Shown piece by piece: positions 62,196-64,000 of a stretch of 64,000 bases of DNA. Each line of letters opens with the position of its first letter. Within the stretch, counting starts at the first letter, position 1. Both the position numbers and the translations under genes were made by a program. The notes under the pieces are model-generated. The model was not told where the DNA came from. It saw nothing but the letters and a program-made list of their open reading frames with translations, and searched no databases. The DNA is from Streptomyces barringtoniae (lineage in GTDB: Bacteria; Actinomycetota; Actinomycetes; Streptomycetales; Streptomycetaceae). Location of the stretch: NCBI RefSeq assembly GCF_020819595.1, contig NZ_JAJHNP010000010.1:1-64000 (forward strand). Reading direction: 5' to 3'.

Positions 62196-63343
62196 AGCGC
62201 GATCTCCGGCACGTCGATGCGGCGGCCCTCGGCGGAGGACTTCAGGCCCAGTTCGGCGAGTTGGACGCCGCGGGCGCCGGCGAGCAGGTCCCAGTGGTAC
62301 GGGGTGTCGGCGTGGACGTGCCTGAGGAACAGCTCCCACTGGGCCTTGAAGCCGTTGTCGAAGTCCCCGTTGTCCGGGACTTCCTGCCACTGCTCGCGGA
62401 AGACCTCGGTGGCCGGGACGTCCGGGTTCCAGACCGGCTTGGGGGTCGCCGACCGGTGCTGCACCCGGCAGTTCCTGAGTCCCGCCACCGCCGAGCCCTC
62501 GGTGCCGTCGACCTGGAACTCGACCAGTTCGTCGCGGTTGACGCGCACGGCCCACGAGGAGTTGATCTGGGCGATCGCGCCGCCCTCCAGCTCGAAGATG
62601 CCGTAGGCCGCGTCGTCCGCCGTCGCGTCGTAGGGCTTGCCCTGTTCGTCCCAGCGCTGCGGGATGTGGGTGGTGGCGAGGGCCTGGACGGACTTCACGC
62701 GGCCGAACAGCTCGTGCAGGACGTATTCCCAGTGCGGGAACATGTCGACGACGATGCCACCGCCGTCCTCGGCGCGGTAGTTCCAGGAGGGGCGCTGGGC
62801 GGGCTGCCAGTCGCCCTCGAACACCCAGTAGCCGAACTCGCCCCGGACGGAGAGGATCCGGCCGAAGAAGCCGCCGTCGATGAGCCGCTTCAGCTTCAGC
62901 AGGCCCGGCAGGAAGATCTTGTCCTGGACCACGCCGTGCTTGACGCCCTTGGCGTGGGCGAGGCGGGCCAGTGCGAGGGCGCCGTCCAGGCCGGTCGCCG
63001 TCGGCTTCTCGGTGTAGATGTGCTTTCCGGCGGCGATCGCCTTCCTGACGGCCTCCTCGCGGGCCGAGGTGACCTGGGAGTCGAAGTAGATGGCGACGCT
63101 GTCGTCCGCGAGGACCGCCTCCACGTCCGTCGACACGTGCTCCAGGCCGTGGCGGTCGGCGATCTCCCGCAGGGCGTGCTCGCGGCGGCCGAGCAGGATC
63201 GGCTCCGGCCACAGCACGGTGCCGTCGTCGAGGCCGAGGCCGCCCTGGTCGCGCAGGGCGAGGATCGACCGGACGAGGTGCTGGCGGTAGCCCATGCGCC
63301 CGGTCACGCCGTTCATGGCGATACGCACCGTCTTGCGTGTCAC
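62192..63343 (-). CDS. Gfo/Idh/MocA family oxidoreductase
   Basis: A 383-residue NAD(P)-dependent sugar or polyol dehydrogenase. The N-terminal Rossmann start is KTVRIAMNGVTGRMGYRQHL, the catalytic EKP lies in GKHIYTEKPTATGLDGAL, and the C-terminal sheet has GYWVFEGDWQPAQRPSWNYR and VVDMFPHWEYVLHELFG. It could supply an oxidised sugar to the DUF993 and TIM-barrel partners. It might also stand in for the missing inositol dehydrogenase, but the operon context argues for a different substrate. GTG at 63343 is set by GAGGGGAC upstream. A LacI operator lies 29 bases further. Confidence 0.9.
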   Translation of the reverse strand: MTRKTVRIAMNGVTGRMGYRQHLVRSILALRDQGGLGLDDGTVLWPEPILLGRREHALREIADRHGLEHVSTDVEAVLADDSVAIYFDSQVTSAREEAVRKAIAAGKHIYTEKPTATGLDGALALARLAHAKGVKHGVVQDKIFLPGLLKLKRLIDGGFFGRILSVRGEFGYWVFEGDWQPAQRPSWNYRAEDGGGIVVDMFPHWEYVLHELFGRVKSVQALATTHIPQRWDEQGKPYDATADDAAYGIFELEGGAIAQINSSWAVRVNRDELVEFQVDGTEGSAVAGLRNCRVQHRSATPKPVWNPDVPATEVFREQWQEVPDNGDFDNGFKAQWELFLRHVHADTPYHWDLLAGARGVQLAELGLKSSAEGRRIDVPEIAL

Positions 63344-63370
63344 GTCTGTCCCCTCTGTCAACACCGGCAG

Positions 63371-63382
63371 CAAGCGCTTTCT
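63371..63382. promoter_or_regulatory. LacI-family operator
   Basis: CAAGCGCTTTCT contains the palindrome AAGCGCTT (63372-63379), the core of LacI/GalR-family operators (GAAAGCGCTTTC type). It sits 29 bases upstream of the oxidoreductase GTG and between that operon and the divergent lacI-type gene. Confidence 0.82.
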
Positions 63383-63565
63383 ATCCCGAGAAGCTAGCCT
63401 CTGCACGGTGGTCCGTACAAGACCGTGTCCCCTTCGAGTTGTTCGAGGGGGCGAACAACCGAGGGCCATGGCTTTATGGTCTGCTCGACGGATTCTCGGA
63501 ACCAGCAGCGAGACCTGGCTGTCTACGAGGGCGTACGACACGATGCGCGACCGGAGGACGACGAC

Positions 63566-64000
63566 ATGACGGTGACCCTGGCGGATGTTGCGGCCCGCGC
63601 CCAGGTCTCACCCGCGACGGTGTCGCGCGTGCTGAACGGCAACTACCCGGTGGCCGCCTCCACGCGCGAGCGGGTGCTGCGGGCGGTGGACGAACTGGAC
63701 TACGTCCTCAACGGCCCGGCGAGCGCCCTCGCCGCGGCCACCTCCGACCTGGTCGGCATCCTCGTCAACGACATCGCCGACCCCTTCTTCGGAATCATGG
63801 CGAGCGCGATCCAGGCCGAGATAGGGGGCGTCGGCGGCGGCCGGGCGGGCGGTGAGCGGCTCGCGGTGGTCTGCAACACGGGCGGCTCACCGGAGCGTGA
63901 GCTGACGTACCTGACCCTGCTCCAGCGGCAGCGGGCGGCAGCCGTGGTGCTGACCGGCGGAGCCGTGGAGGACGCGCCGCACGCGGCCGCGGTCGCGGCG
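63566..64000 (+). CDS. LacI-family transcriptional regulator (5-prime part, cut by window end)
   Basis: The first 145 codons of a LacI regulator that continues past the window. The N-terminal HTH and hinge TLADVAARAQVSPATVSRVL, NGNYPVAASTRERVLRAV are canonical. They are followed by the first strands of the periplasmic-binding-like domain SDLVGILVNDIADPFFGIMA. GGAGGACG 6 bases upstream selects the ATG at 63566. It is divergent from the oxidoreductase operon, with a palindromic operator between, so local repression with a sugar-derived inducer is expected. Confidence 0.93.
   Translation, partial: MTVTLADVAARAQVSPATVSRVLNGNYPVAASTRERVLRAVDELDYVLNGPASALAAATSDLVGILVNDIADPFFGIMASAIQAEIGGVGGGRAGGERLAVVCNTGGSPERELTYLTLLQRQRAAAVVLTGGAVEDAPHAAAVAA

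Overview
The window is a very GC-rich, densely coded stretch of an actinobacterial chromosome, almost certainly Streptomyces. Markers are the melC1/melC2 tyrosinase pair, many small secreted proteins of the kind that coat aerial hyphae, an LAXTG-type cell-wall protein, a copZA operon with a CsoR-like operator, citrate synthase and actinobacterial inositol-catabolism genes. From memory, the order tyrosinase ... mmsA ... copZA ... citA matches the S. coelicolor interval around SCO2700-SCO2740, which in that species also carries chaplin and rodlin genes. No canonical chaplin or rodlin is visible here.

Left part (0.2-20 kb). A D-2-hydroxyacid dehydrogenase and a frameshifted GH16-like secreted glycosidase are followed by a lipid-linked sugar transferase plus glycosyltransferase pair. 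Then come nine small secreted-protein genes (4.8-10 kb) in four families I do not recognise: A (three genes, two-Cys), B (three genes sharing one signal peptide and leader, two with a CSPQ two-Cys tail, one with PQYAP repeats), C (two genes, four-Cys) and D (single). Next are a stand-alone condensation-domain acyltransferase, the tyrosinase operon, a VKOR-type disulfide enzyme, a roughly 600-bp degenerate 44-bp tandem repeat array, a secreted alanine/threonine-rich protein, a long-chain acyl-CoA synthetase, a sortable LAHTG surface protein with 39-bp repeats, and a secreted GH26-like glycosidase.

Middle part (20-31 kb). A minus-strand operon with overlapping start and stop codons looks like an exopolysaccharide assembly line: glycosyltransferase, polymerase/ligase, MurJ-like flippase, polysaccharide deacetylase, glycosyltransferase, Wzz-like protein and GNAT/FemAB-like transferase. 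It is flanked by another block of five small secreted proteins, three of them one paralogous family (E). Together, 4.8-31 kb reads as a cell-surface locus: secreted coat proteins, a polymer export route, peptidoglycan-anchored protein, oxidative cross-linking (tyrosinase) and disulfide formation (VKOR).

Right part (31-64 kb). An ABC permease is coupled to an unusual secreted-type peptidase/hydrolase fused to an ABC ATPase. Then come an amino-acid permease and an inositol catabolic operon (iolC, aldolase, iolB, iolD, mmsA) divergent from iolE, an AraC regulator, a tiny HTH protein, a GNAT and an alcohol dehydrogenase. An MMPL exporter is divergent from its TetR repressor over a nested palindrome. 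PrsW, copZA, a probable structured RNA region, citA, a RecD2-like helicase and ribokinase follow. The window ends in a sugar-catabolic operon (TIM-barrel isomerase, DUF993 aldolase-like, Gfo/Idh) divergent from a LacI regulator cut by the window edge, with a LacI operator between them.
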